A DNA stretch of 64,000 nucleotides from Nocardioides massiliensis (GTDB lineage Bacteria > Actinomycetota > Actinomycetes > Propionibacteriales > Nocardioidaceae), in assembly GCF_030811215.1 (NCBI RefSeq), contig NZ_JAUSQM010000001.1:248001-312000 (forward strand), in the 5' to 3' direction. Under the pieces are notes generated by a model that saw only the letters and a program-made list of their open reading frames with translations, made no database searches and was not told the origin of the DNA. Each line of letters opens with the position of its first letter. Positions within the stretch are counted from its first letter, which is position 1. The translations under genes were made by a program, and so were the position numbers. This document shows, one piece after another, positions 31,718 through 39,319 of this stretch.

Positions 31718-32514
31718 GAACCCTCGCTGGCGCGAAGCGCCGGGTGGGGCCTGCCATCCAGCAGCTGCCCACCGTCTTCCCGACACTGGAGCAAGCAGGC
31801 ATCCGCCTGCGACGCGGCACCGTCACCATGATCGCGGCAACCCCAGCATCACTGAAGTCGATGCTGACCCTCTACTGGGTGGGGCGCATGGGTCTACCCA
31901 CATTGTTTTTCTCCGCAGACACCGACGAGTACGAGTCCATGAAGCGGGCAACCGCGATGGTCACTGGCGAAACCCAAGACCAGATCGAGGCGGGTATCGC
32001 GGCGGGCGTCGACTACGCCCCCGCACTGACGCACCTCTCGCACATCCGGTGGGTGTTCGAGACGGACCCCACCTACCGCGACCTGGAGCTGGAGACTGCG
32101 GCGTTCGCTGAGGCGTACGGACAGTTCCCTTCCATCATCGTCATCGACAACCTGATGAACGTCGTTCCTGAGAACGACAACGAGTGGATGGGGATGCGTG
32201 ACACCACCAAGGCGTTGAAGCGCCTTGTGCGGATCACCGGTTCATCGGTGTTCGTGTTGCACCACAACAGCGAGTCCGAGAAAGACAACAGCAAGCCCGC
32301 TGCGCGGGTGAAGCTCCAGGGCAAGGTCTCTCAGCTGCCCGAGGTGATCCTTTCGATTGCTCGTTCCGACAACGAGATGCGGATTGCTGCGGTGAAGAAC
32401 CGCTTCGGTCCTGGGGATGCGAGTGGCGAGCGGTACGTGACGCTCTATGTCGACCCGTCTCGCTGCACGTTCTATCTGTCCCGACACGACATGCAATCCG
32501 GGAGGGCGGCATGA
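31714..32514 (+). CDS. DnaB/RecA-like ATPase
   Basis: The 266-residue protein has a modified P-loop AATPASLKS (K48, S49). A Walker B IIVID lies near residue 143, and a sensor-like VFVLHHNSESEKDN near residue 190, an order seen in DnaB- and RepA-type RecA-fold ATPases. It lacks the N-terminal domain of full replicative helicases. With the primase genes downstream it probably belongs to phage replication. The GTG start overlaps the preceding stop. Confidence 0.78.
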   Translation: MRTLAGAKRRVGPAIQQLPTVFPTLEQAGIRLRRGTVTMIAATPASLKSMLTLYWVGRMGLPTLFFSADTDEYESMKRATAMVTGETQDQIEAGIAAGVDYAPALTHLSHIRWVFETDPTYRDLELETAAFAEAYGQFPSIIVIDNLMNVVPENDNEWMGMRDTTKALKRLVRITGSSVFVLHHNSESEKDNSKPAARVKLQGKVSQLPEVILSIARSDNEMRIAAVKNRFGPGDASGERYVTLYVDPSRCTFYLSRHDMQSGRAA

Positions 32515-32792
32515 CTGAGGCAACGATCCTTCGGTTCCCCGTGGAGCTCCGTGAGGAGTTCGGGTCGCTAGAGATTCCCTGCGACTTCAGTGACGAGAAG
32601 CCTTGCAGCCAGGGTGCTGCCGAGTGGGTGCTGTACCGCAAGCCGCATGGTTGCGGCTGGCTTCCCCCGGCGCTGGCGTGTGGTGGTTGCAAAGACAGTC
32701 GCCTGCATGGCGACTGGGCTCTGGAGTGCTACCGGTGTGACTATAAGACTGCTCCGGCTCGGGAGTTCTACTCATTCGTGGAGCACCTGTGA
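32511..32792 (+). CDS. Cys-rich early protein, 93 aa
   Basis: It starts MTEATILRFPVELREEFG and carries CGGC and CYRC pairs plus an earlier C-x7-C, indicating one or two zinc sites. No family is recognised. Both ends overlap neighbouring genes by 4 bases. It is one of a set of at least eight small Cys-rich proteins in this phage. Confidence 0.65.
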   Translation: MTEATILRFPVELREEFGSLEIPCDFSDEKPCSQGAAEWVLYRKPHGCGWLPPALACGGCKDSRLHGDWALECYRCDYKTAPAREFYSFVEHL

Positions 32793-33154
32793 GCGCCGAG
32801 ACGCTGCGTGAAGCAGCGGAGCGGATTCGCTCAGAGCACGTCGTTCGCACCGATTCAATGACCTGTCAGTGCGAGGACTGGACCGACAGTTGGTTCGACC
32901 GCTCGATCTGCCCCGAACCGTGCGGCTCGATGCACAACGTGTGCGTGGAGTGCAGTCTGATCCAGGGCGGCTGCGCGTGGGACAGCGTGGGGCGCCGGGA
33001 CAGCAATCGCCTGGCCCGCTCATGGCTGGCGGTGGCGGACTGGCTGGACGACACGGCGGGATTGCTGGAAGCGACGCACCCCAACCCCGCGTGCGACCTC
33101 CGATACGACGGCAACGCCCTCGCTGTCGCCCGCGCCTACCTCGGGGGGGCGTGA
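32789..33154 (+). CDS. Hypothetical early protein with Cys clusters, 121 aa
   Basis: Helical ends (ETLREAAERIRSEHVV and ALAVARAYLGGA) surround a central Cys-rich stretch (TCQCEDWTDSWFDRSICPEP and CVECS). The pattern suggests a metal-stabilised insertion in a helical protein. The GTG start overlaps the upstream stop. Function is not assignable. Confidence 0.6.
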   Translation: MSAETLREAAERIRSEHVVRTDSMTCQCEDWTDSWFDRSICPEPCGSMHNVCVECSLIQGGCAWDSVGRRDSNRLARSWLAVADWLDDTAGLLEATHPNPACDLRYDGNALAVARAYLGGA

Positions 33155-33609
33155 TGGCAAGCGTGGGAAGCCGCAAGGCGAGGGGAATGAGAAGCCAGAA
33201 AGTGGTGGCCGAGTGGTTCGCCACCCACGGGTGGGTCTGGGCCGAGAGCACCGGAGCCGGTCGCTCCGGTGTCGATGTCACCGGGATGCCCGGTTTGGCT
33301 GTTGAGGTGAAGGCGCGTCGGGAGTTCAACCCGACCGCCTGGCTGAAGCAGGCACGGGCTGATGCCCGTGGCGGTCTGCCGTTCGTGGTGTTCCGTGGAG
33401 ACGGCCAGGGCGAGAAGTCTGTCGGTGACTGGGGCGTGCTCGTGTCCTTGACCGACTTGACCACGCTGCTGCATGAGGCCGGCTATGGCTCACCCGAACA
33501 GGCTGAACCACAGGTGGGCGCTGACCTTCCAGATGCCGTAGCCGAAGATCGCCAGGACGGCAGTGGCCTGGATGGTGTCCCAAGTCTCCTTCATGGAAGG
33601 AGTATCTGA
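33154..33609 (+). CDS. Holliday-junction-resolvase-like nuclease
   Basis: The 151-residue product has a PD-(D/E)XK core resembling Hjc-type resolvases: WVWAESTGAGRSGVDVTG, then LAVEVKARREF (E-x-K). A polar C-terminal tail follows. It probably cuts branched DNA before packaging. Start ATG 33154 overlaps the previous stop; the frame is open further upstream but without a suitable start context. Confidence 0.75.
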   Translation: MASVGSRKARGMRSQKVVAEWFATHGWVWAESTGAGRSGVDVTGMPGLAVEVKARREFNPTAWLKQARADARGGLPFVVFRGDGQGEKSVGDWGVLVSLTDLTTLLHEAGYGSPEQAEPQVGADLPDAVAEDRQDGSGLDGVPSLLHGRSI

Positions 33610-33743
33610 TGACTGTCAAGTGGTCTGTCGAGGCTGGATGCTTCGTGTATCTGTGCGAGTACGGCTGCTACGACTTCGACTTCGAGTCTGAGGCAGAGGC
33701 GACTACTGCTCTGCGGTCGCACGTCTGCCGGAAGGATTCGTGA
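33609..33743 (+). CDS. 44-aa zinc-finger-like microprotein
   Basis: The product, MTVKWSVEAGCFVYLCEYGC, then YDFDFESEAEATTALRSH and VC, has C-x4-C-x3-C ... H-x-C spacing like a small C2H2-type finger. Start and stop overlap both neighbours by one base. Below normal ORF cut-offs but well supported by context. Confidence 0.6.
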   Translation: MTVKWSVEAGCFVYLCEYGCYDFDFESEAEATTALRSHVCRKDS

Positions 33744-33940
33744 TGGCGAAGCAGGTGGTGCGTCGCTCGCAGTGGCCCAGCAACTGGGGGAACCCCAGCT
33801 CGCACTGGCACTGCCCGTGGATTTGGATGTGCTGGGGATGCGGCAACCATGAAGGTTTCGCCTCATGGGAGGGCGCCATCCGACACGCCGATGACCACCC
33901 TGCCACCTGTCCCGGGGAGTGGCAGTGGGAGTGGCAGTGA
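33743..33940 (+). CDS. Trp-rich small protein, 65 aa
   Basis: The sequence holds ten Trp in 65 residues (for example SSHWHCPWIWMCWGCGN and GEWQWEWQ) along with a C-x5-C-x2-C cluster and several His. Such Trp density is unusual. A metal-stabilised fold with aromatic surface is likely. Function is unknown. Confidence 0.6.
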   Translation: MAKQVVRRSQWPSNWGNPSSHWHCPWIWMCWGCGNHEGFASWEGAIRHADDHPATCPGEWQWEWQ

Positions 33941-34137
33941 AGCGGTTCGTCACCTGCCCAGGTTCGGGCAAGAAGTGTCTGCCTGATGTGGAGACGGCGA
34001 TCAGGAAGGCGCTGCGCTACAGCGCACAGCGGGGCACGCCGTTGCGGTACTACCGCTGCCCCGATTGCGGGTTGTTTCACCTGACCAAGCGCCCTTTGTC
34101 TAGGGCGCATGTTGACACCTATCAGCGGAGTGCATGA
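33937..34137 (+). CDS. Small zinc protein, 66 aa
   Basis: It begins MKRFVTCPGSGKKCLPDVE and carries C-x6-C plus CPDCGLFHLTKRPL, a pattern seen in actinophage zinc proteins. Its C-terminus HVDTYQRSA is encoded by the GTTGACACCTATCAG box (34111-34125), identical to the box inside the Cas4-like N-terminal fragment. The GTG start overlaps the Trp-rich gene. Confidence 0.65.
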   Translation: MKRFVTCPGSGKKCLPDVETAIRKALRYSAQRGTPLRYYRCPDCGLFHLTKRPLSRAHVDTYQRSA

Positions 34138-34553
34138 TGAGGTTGTTGAAGAAGGAGCGCGAGGCGTTGGCCTCGCTGCTCATCGCCGGGGCCGACACCC
34201 CCGAGGCGCTGGCTGAGCTGGTTGCTGCCGAGTTGGACCGGGTGCGTGGCGAGCGCACCACTCACTCGATCACGTTCCGTACTGGAACTTCGACGCCGTT
34301 GTTCTTTTCGTTCGGCCCGTATTCCACGCAAGCGCAGGCGTTGAAGGCGTGGGAGAAGCACCCGTGCCGGGGGCTGGCGACCGGCTGGGCGGTGGCATCG
34401 ACCACTTCCGCTGAAGGGGTGGAGCAGTTGGTGGCTGACATCGACACCCCGCCTGAGCCGAAGGGCGACTTCGCCGAGGTGGCGAAGGACGTGAAGGCCC
34501 GACGCAACGGGTGGGGCGGCAAGGCAGTGGACCGAGACAACCACCTGCCATGA
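34134..34553 (+). CDS. Hypothetical early protein, 139 aa
   Basis: An N-terminal helical hairpin (LLKKEREALASLLIAGADT) is followed by a mixed region (TFRTGTSTPLFFSFGPYS) and a basic end. No motif identifies it. It precedes the primase genes and overlaps both neighbours by 4 bases. Confidence 0.6.
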   Translation: MMRLLKKEREALASLLIAGADTPEALAELVAAELDRVRGERTTHSITFRTGTSTPLFFSFGPYSTQAQALKAWEKHPCRGLATGWAVASTTSAEGVEQLVADIDTPPEPKGDFAEVAKDVKARRNGWGGKAVDRDNHLP

Positions 34554-35032
34554 GCCGCCTGTGGGTCTGGCGAGAGACCGCCCGAATCATCGGGTGGCCT
34601 CTGACCCTTCTGCTGTCACCGCAGTTCGTCTTCAACCTTCTCTTTCCATCAGACAGGAGTCACATGGCCTACCAGGCTCCACCGAAGTTCGACATCCTCG
34701 CGGTGATCGAACACTACGGTGCCCGCGTGCTGAGCGGGAACGGCGAGTGGCGCAAGGCCACCTGCCCTATCCATGAGGACAGTAACCCGTCGGCCTCTGT
34801 GAATGAGGACGAAGGCTACTTCCGTTGTCACGGCTGCGACTTCTCTGGTGACGCCATAGATGTCATCTCCGACAAGGAGGGGCTGGACTTCCGTGCCTCT
34901 CTCGCATTCGCCAAGGAGCACTTCGGTGACGGTGCGACTTCCGCACCGCAGCAGTCGTCTTCGCTGATGCCGAAGCGAACCAGCTCCAAGCAGGGGCGGC
35001 GTAACTGGACGCCGCCGTGGGGGAGGTTCTGA
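34550..35032 (+). CDS. Primase zinc-finger (CHC2) protein with optional membrane leader
   Basis: From ATG 34664 the product is a 122-residue CHC2 zinc-binding protein (CPIHEDSNP ... YFRCHGCDFSGDAIDVI), the template-recognition part of DnaG-type primases. An AGGAG site lies 5 bases before that ATG. The frame also opens at ATG 34550, overlapping the previous stop, which would add 38 residues with a hydrophobic stretch (IIGWPLTLLLSPQFVFNLLF). Two products are possible. The catalytic TOPRIM part is the next gene. Confidence 0.8.
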   Translation: MSRLWVWRETARIIGWPLTLLLSPQFVFNLLFPSDRSHMAYQAPPKFDILAVIEHYGARVLSGNGEWRKATCPIHEDSNPSASVNEDEGYFRCHGCDFSGDAIDVISDKEGLDFRASLAFAKEHFGDGATSAPQQSSSLMPKRTSSKQGRRNWTPPWGRF

Positions 35033-35676
35033 TGACACTCGACTCCCTGATCTTGTCGACCTCGCAACGCGAAGCGTTGGAGGTGGCGACCACTGCCTAT
35101 GAGGGGAACATTGCCGAGGCGCGAGAGTTTCTGGCGTCACGCGGGATCACCCGCGAGGTCGCCACCGAGTATCGGCTGGGGTTTGTGGACGAACCTGCGC
35201 CCGGTCACGAGCGGTTCGTCGGGATGTTGTCTATCCCTTATCTGACTGCTGCTGGTGTGGTGAAACTGAAGTTCCGTCGCCTTGCTGGCGAGGGCTCGAA
35301 GTATGACGGGCCGTCTTCTGCGGCCCGCCTCTACAACACGGCTGCGTTGCTTGGTGATGAGCCGGTGGTGGCTCTGTGTGAGGGGGAGTTCGATGCGTTG
35401 GTTTGTTCTGCGTTGGTGGGTGTGCCAGCTGTGGGTACGCCGGGCACTCAATGGCAGGACCATTGGTCGCGTTGTTTCGCGGATAAAGACCAGGTGCTTG
35501 TGGTGGCGGATAACGATGTGAAGGAAGACGGGAGCAACCCGGGGATGAAGCACGCCTTGAAGATTGCGAAGAACGTTCCGAGTGGGCGGGTGGTGACGCC
35601 ACCGCCCGGTGAGGACATGAACACTTGGGTGTTGGCTGTGGGCCCGGATGCTGTGCGGGAGGCGATGGGTCTGTGA
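35032..35676 (+). CDS. Primase TOPRIM-domain protein
   Basis: The 214-residue protein has TOPRIM signatures ALCEGEFDALV (catalytic Glu) and LVVADNDVKEDG (D-x-D). It follows an N-terminal part like the RNA-polymerase region of short phage primases (ASRGITREVATEYRLGF). With the preceding zinc-finger gene it makes a two-subunit primase. The start ATG overlaps the previous stop by one base and has a GGGAGG site. Confidence 0.82.
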   Translation: MTLDSLILSTSQREALEVATTAYEGNIAEAREFLASRGITREVATEYRLGFVDEPAPGHERFVGMLSIPYLTAAGVVKLKFRRLAGEGSKYDGPSSAARLYNTAALLGDEPVVALCEGEFDALVCSALVGVPAVGTPGTQWQDHWSRCFADKDQVLVVADNDVKEDGSNPGMKHALKIAKNVPSGRVVTPPPGEDMNTWVLAVGPDAVREAMGL

Positions 35677-36134
35677 GCGACTTCAAGGTTGGCGACCGGG
35701 TGGTGGTCGCGCACGACGGGCTCCGCAACTACGGCAACTGCGGGAAGGTGACCGTCCCACGGCATGGCCTGTCGGGAGAGTATGTCGCGGTGCTCCTGGA
35801 CGGCGAGGGTGAAGAAACCATCTACCTCCCAGCGGAACTGAAGCTGATCGAGTCGTTCGACGCTGCCCGCGATGAGGCGCGGGAGAGGTTCAATGACGTG
35901 TCGCTGGCGGCTTCCATCGACCAGCTGGAGACTGACCCGGTGGCGCTCCCTCCGCACTACCGGCACCTGCCGGTGGAGTGCATCGACATCACCGAGCACT
36001 TCAACTTCTGTATGGGTAACGCCTTGAAGTACATCTGGCGGGCTGACCACAAGGGCAACCCGATCCAGGACTTGAAGAAAGCGGCGTGGTATATCGAGCG
36101 CGAGGTTGCTCGCCGCGAGAAGGAGTCGGCGTGA
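35673..36134 (+). CDS. KOW-like plus DUF3310 protein
   Basis: Residues 1-50 form an SH3/KOW-like start (MSDFKVGDRVVVAHDGL). Residues about 95-150 match the DUF3310 pattern: HYRHLPVECIDITEHFNFCM, then GNALKYIWRADHKGN and DLKKAAWYIERE. DUF3310 proteins occur widely in phage replication modules; their biochemical role is not settled. The GTG start overlaps the TOPRIM gene. Confidence 0.78.
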   Translation: MSDFKVGDRVVVAHDGLRNYGNCGKVTVPRHGLSGEYVAVLLDGEGEETIYLPAELKLIESFDAARDEARERFNDVSLAASIDQLETDPVALPPHYRHLPVECIDITEHFNFCMGNALKYIWRADHKGNPIQDLKKAAWYIEREVARREKESA

Positions 36135-36409
36135 GCACGCCGACCACCGTCGACCACGGCACGCTCCGCGACGACGACGGGGAGCCCCTGGAGTACAGGG
36201 TGCTCCATCCGTCACTGCCGAACATCCCGCTCGCGTGGTCGCAGGTCTGGCCTGGACGCTTCACGGACTGGCAGGCCGGGCGGTACGCCGCGTACGTCGA
36301 GAGCCTTGCCAACAAGCGCCTCGGGCTCGTCGCCTGCGACACGCGAGTGCCGCACATGGACTGGGTGGTGTTCGGGCGCCCATGCCCTTCCTGTGGGGCT
36401 GCCCTGTAA
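36131..36409 (+). CDS. Hypothetical early protein, 92 aa
   Basis: It starts MSTPTTVDHGTLRDDDGEPL and ends with VVFGRPCPSCGAAL, leaving a terminal CPSC pair. The middle resembles a small alpha/beta domain. No family is recognised. It closes this transcription block, about 30 bases before a TTGACA-type box. Confidence 0.6.
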   Translation: MSTPTTVDHGTLRDDDGEPLEYRVLHPSLPNIPLAWSQVWPGRFTDWQAGRYAAYVESLANKRLGLVACDTRVPHMDWVVFGRPCPSCGAAL

Positions 36410-36432
36410 CTGGCATCACGCAAACCTATCCA

Positions 36433-36452
36433 CTATATTGACACCTAACAGC
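36433..36452 (+). promoter_or_regulatory. TATATT and TTGACACCTAACAGC control site
   Basis: A box TTGACACCTAACAGC (36438-36452) directly follows and shares bases with TATATT (36434-36439). A CTGGCA lies 18 bases upstream of that hexamer, giving a weak promoter whose start would fall within the box. It precedes the exonuclease gene at 36500. The box recurs at several other phage sites. Confidence 0.5.
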
Positions 36453-36499
36453 ATGTCAATCCACCGTGGGTGTGCCGGTGGAGTTCGGTAGCGATTCAG

Positions 36500-37243
36500 A
36501 TGCGAGTTCTGGTAACCGACATCGAGACCAGTCCCATCCTGGCCTACACCTGGGGACTGAGGAATCAGTTCATCTCCATCGACCAGATCGTGGAGCCCAC
36601 TCGGATGCTGTGCTTCGCAGCCAAGTGGGTGGGCGAGAAGAAGACAGTGTTCTATTCGGAGTTCCACCACTCCCGTGAGGAGATGGTGGAGGCTGCGTGG
36701 AAGCTGATTGACGAAGCCGACGTGGTGGTCGGCTACAACCACAAGTCGTTCGACATGCGGCACTTCACTCGTGAGTTCATGGAGGCGGGGATGCCCCCGC
36801 CGTCCCCGGTGAAGCTGGTGGACCTGTATCGGGAGGCTCGCCAGGCGTACTTCCCTAGCCACAAACTCCAGTACGTGTCGACTGCTGTCGGCTTGGAGGG
36901 GAAGCTCAGCCACACCGGCTTCAAGTTGTGGACCCAGTGTCTTGCCGGCGACCCCAAGGCGTGGAACCTTTTCAAGCGGTACAACGTCCAGGACGTGAAG
37001 GTCACGGAGGAGCTGTACCACAAGCTCCTCCCGTACTTGAAGACGCTGCCGATCTCGTCGCTGTACGCCGACGATGAGTCGGGCGCAGCGAACTGCCCGA
37101 AGTGTGGCGGTGGCCCTCTGGTACGGCGCGGGTTCGATTACACGCGCCTCGGCAAGTACCGCCGCTACCGCTGCAACCAGTGCCAGTCGTGGTCGCGCGG
37201 CAAGCGTGCGGTCAGCACGGTGGAGTTGCGGGGCATCTCGTGA
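36500..37243 (+). CDS. 3'-5' exonuclease (DnaQ-like) with zinc ribbon
   Basis: The 247-residue product has the exonuclease signatures VTDIETSP (Exo I, D-x-E), VVGYNHKSFDMRHF (Exo II) and YNVQDVKVTEELY (Exo III). A C-terminal zinc ribbon follows (CPKCGGGPL ... RYRCNQCQSW). It likely proofreads or trims DNA during phage replication; no polymerase is seen in the window. The start is set at the ATG before RVLVTDIE, with a weak ribosome-binding site. Confidence 0.82.
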   Translation: MRVLVTDIETSPILAYTWGLRNQFISIDQIVEPTRMLCFAAKWVGEKKTVFYSEFHHSREEMVEAAWKLIDEADVVVGYNHKSFDMRHFTREFMEAGMPPPSPVKLVDLYREARQAYFPSHKLQYVSTAVGLEGKLSHTGFKLWTQCLAGDPKAWNLFKRYNVQDVKVTEELYHKLLPYLKTLPISSLYADDESGAANCPKCGGGPLVRRGFDYTRLGKYRRYRCNQCQSWSRGKRAVSTVELRGIS

Positions 37244-37428
37244 CCGACGACCTGTTGCGCGGATGGCGTCAGCTCGCCATCGCGCTGCTCCGCAAGGCTG
37301 GCGGTTCGGTGGTGATGCGAGGCGATGACGCTCTCGACATCGACCCTGACGACTACATGGTCCAGGTGACTGAGCATCCGACACGGGATTTCGTGTCGGT
37401 GCGTCTGGTGGGGGATGGCGATGAGTGA
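37240..37428 (+). CDS. Small early protein, 62 aa
   Basis: The product, MTDDLLRGWRQLAIALLRKA followed by an acidic half (GDDALDIDPDDYM), has no recognised family. The GTG start overlaps the exonuclease stop and the stop overlaps the following gene. Expression looks coupled to the exonuclease. Confidence 0.6.
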   Translation: MTDDLLRGWRQLAIALLRKAGGSVVMRGDDALDIDPDDYMVQVTEHPTRDFVSVRLVGDGDE

Positions 37429-37657
37429 ACTGTGGTCCTGGGCCCTCACTGCGGTGGGGCTGACCTGCTTCTACCTTGCCGGGCGCAAGGTCTGGTGGGC
37501 GTGGTACGTCGGCATCGCCGGGCAGGTGTTGTGGTTGGCCTACAGCCTCACGACACAGCAGTGGGGATTCCTTGCCGGCGTGGTCGCCTACTCGGTGGTC
37601 TATGTCCGCAACGCGGTTGCGTGGACGCGAGAGCGGGGTGGCGAAGACGAGCGTTGA
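37421..37657 (+). CDS. Three-helix membrane protein, 78 aa
   Basis: Starts MSELWSWALTAVGLTCFYLA, with spans around residues 5-20, 28-45 and 50-66 (WYVGIAGQVLWLAY, LAGVVAYSVVYV). The pattern resembles short PnuC-like or generic actinophage membrane proteins. ATG 37421 is preferred, with GGGGG upstream; an ATG two codons earlier is possible. Confidence 0.65.
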   Translation: MSELWSWALTAVGLTCFYLAGRKVWWAWYVGIAGQVLWLAYSLTTQQWGFLAGVVAYSVVYVRNAVAWTRERGGEDER

Positions 37658-38369
37658 TCTTGCCGAGTACACGAATCTGGTGGAGTCGGCGGCAGCCGAG
37701 TACGCCGGTCGCTACCGCAAGTACGGCTTCGACCGTGAAGACATGAGCCAGGCGGCGTGGGTGTGGATGCTTCAGCACAAGCACAAGATCGCTGAATGGT
37801 TCGAGGTTGATGAGCAGTCTGGGCCCAGGATGCTGGGCCGTGCTGTTCGCAACGCGATGCACGATGCCGGCGAGGATGCGAAAGCCCAGAAGCTGGGCTA
37901 CTCGCGGGAGGACTTGAAGTTCTACCGCAAGGGCGAGATTGCTGCGCTGCTTGATGTGGTGTTCGACCCGGAGTCTTGGTTGGAGAAGCCCACCCCTGAT
38001 GGTGGGCGTTCCACTCCGTCCGACCCTGCCACTGGTGGCAACTGGGCTGCCGGTCTGGCCGATGTGGCTCGTGCGTTCGAGCAGTTGGATGCCGAGGACA
38101 AGGAGTTGTTGTTGGCGTTCCATCGGGACGACAAGAGCAACAACTACATGGCTGACCAGCATGAGGTGTCGCATCAGGTCATGTCCTATCGGCATGACCG
38201 TGCGTTGAAGCGGATGGTGAAGCATCTGGGCGGGTTCGCTCCCGCCCGTTTGCATGATGAGGACTGTGACCACTCCACTGGTCAGCCTTGGCCGTCTGGT
38301 CGTAGGGCGATGTCCAATGCGGCTGCGCGTGCGCTGACGCAGACTCAGTATGAAGACGATGAGGTGTGA
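37638..38369 (+). CDS. Sigma-factor-like regulator
   Basis: The 243-residue protein has a region-2-like segment (YGFDREDMSQAAWVWML) and a C-terminal region-4-like helix-turn-helix stretch (LDAEDKELLLAFHRDDKSNN to HQVMSYRHDRALKRMV). These resemble short sigma70-family proteins of phages. It could redirect host RNA polymerase to late promoters, which fits the absence of clear host-type promoters before the late genes. The GTG start lies inside the previous gene. Confidence 0.68.
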   Translation: MAKTSVDLAEYTNLVESAAAEYAGRYRKYGFDREDMSQAAWVWMLQHKHKIAEWFEVDEQSGPRMLGRAVRNAMHDAGEDAKAQKLGYSREDLKFYRKGEIAALLDVVFDPESWLEKPTPDGGRSTPSDPATGGNWAAGLADVARAFEQLDAEDKELLLAFHRDDKSNNYMADQHEVSHQVMSYRHDRALKRMVKHLGGFAPARLHDEDCDHSTGQPWPSGRRAMSNAAARALTQTQYEDDEV

Positions 38370-38371
38370 CG

Positions 38372-38557
38372 ATGGCGCTATATGAGCGGGTCGAGAACGA
38401 GTCAGGCAAGGTCGAGGTCGACTACTACGACGACGATGTCTACCTGGAGGTGTTTGACACCACCGGTCCCGGCGATGAGCCGCTCCGGGCGGTCATCCCA
38501 CTCTCCAAGGAGGAGGCGGCGAAGGTCGCCTACGCGCTGCTCGGGGGATTCGAGTGA
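38372..38557 (+). CDS. Small acidic protein, 61 aa
   Basis: Begins MALYERVENESGKVEVDYYD and is strongly acidic, predicted beta then one helix (SKEEAAKVAYALLGGFE). GAGG precedes the ATG. No family is recognised. Confidence 0.6.
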   Translation: MALYERVENESGKVEVDYYDDDVYLEVFDTTGPGDEPLRAVIPLSKEEAAKVAYALLGGFE

Positions 38558-38754
38558 GCGCCTACGCTGCCTGCCTCCAGGAAGTCGAAGCCTTCGTGGA
38601 TCAGTTCGCTGAGAACGAGACGGTCACGGTGTCTCGTGGGGATGATGTGGTGGCAGCCCTGGTGGGGCTGCTCCACTACGGGACGGTGACGGGGAGGATG
38701 CTGCAAGGTTTGTACCTTGCAGGCGTCGCCGCGCAGGAGTTCACCTCCGAGTAG
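38554..38754 (+). CDS. Small helical protein, 66 aa
   Basis: Starts MSAYAACLQEVEAFVDQFAE and ends AGVAAQEFTSE. It is helical and acidic, and is the last gene of the early operon, 20 bases before a terminator. The GTG start overlaps the previous stop. Function is unknown. Confidence 0.6.
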   Translation: MSAYAACLQEVEAFVDQFAENETVTVSRGDDVVAALVGLLHYGTVTGRMLQGLYLAGVAAQEFTSE

Positions 38755-38773
38755 CCCATTCCGTAGAGCGCAT

Positions 38774-38814
38774 GAAGAACCCCCGGGGATACATTCCCTC
38801 GGGGGTCTTCTGTT
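38774..38814. terminator. Bidirectional terminator between convergent genes
   Basis: GAAGAACCCCCG/CGGGGGTCTTC (38774-38785 with 38800-38810) forms a long stem with one bulged A, followed by TGTTT. It lies between the rightward early operon and the leftward HTH gene and could serve both. Confidence 0.8.
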
Positions 38815-38845
38815 TGCAGCCCTAGCGCCTACCGTGCGAGCTGCA

Positions 38846-39274
38846 TCAGGGTCGGATGATGTTGTCGCCGTCCGACTTCACACGCGCTACACGGTGGAAG
38901 CCTTGCTTCGTGTTCGGCAGGTAGGTGATGACTGCGTTGTCTCGGTGCAGCCCCTCCACCCAGTTGGACACCCAGGTGAGGTCAGCTTTCGACAGCGACT
39001 CGCCGCGTCGGCGGCGACCTTCGATCCGAAGCAGTCGAGCTTCGGTAGCCATCTGGTGTTCTTTCTTCAGAACCCAAGGCAGCAGGTCGGTGTGACGCTT
39101 GGCGGGTCTCGATGATTCGAGGCCGAGGCGACTGATCGCCATAGCGATGGCGGAGCGGGACACGCGGACCCCAGAGTCCGCTTCCCAGGCATCAACAATC
39201 TGTGCCTGAGTCAGTCCTTTGTCCAGGTAGCGACGTAGGGTCGTCGCATCCGGGACAACTGTCCGGTTAGCCAT
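38846..39274 (-). CDS. HTH DNA-binding regulator
   Basis: The 142-residue protein has an N-terminal helix-turn-helix (LRRYLDKGLTQAQIVDAWEA followed by VSRSAIAMAISRLGL) and a basic central region with WVLKKEHQMATEARLLR. Similar small HTH proteins stand near genome ends of actinophages; some are annotated as regulators without proof. Its own upstream region contains a TTGACACTAACAAT box, so autoregulation is possible. It is the best candidate in the window for binding the repeated phage boxes. Confidence 0.7.
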   Translation of the reverse strand: MANRTVVPDATTLRRYLDKGLTQAQIVDAWEADSGVRVSRSAIAMAISRLGLESSRPAKRHTDLLPWVLKKEHQMATEARLLRIEGRRRRGESLSKADLTWVSNWVEGLHRDNAVITYLPNTKQGFHRVARVKSDGDNIIRP

Positions 39275-39289
39275 GCCTTCAGTGTGCAG

Positions 39290-39319
39290 TTGACACTAAC
39301 AATTCTGCAAGTTGACAAG
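39290..39319. promoter_or_regulatory. Tandem TTGACA boxes upstream of the HTH gene
   Basis: TTGACACTAACAAT (39290-39303) and GTTGACAAG (39311-39319) lie in the leader of the leftward HTH gene, just inside the right phage end. They are variants of the TTGACACCTAWCAG motif and may be operators for this gene. Confidence 0.5.
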
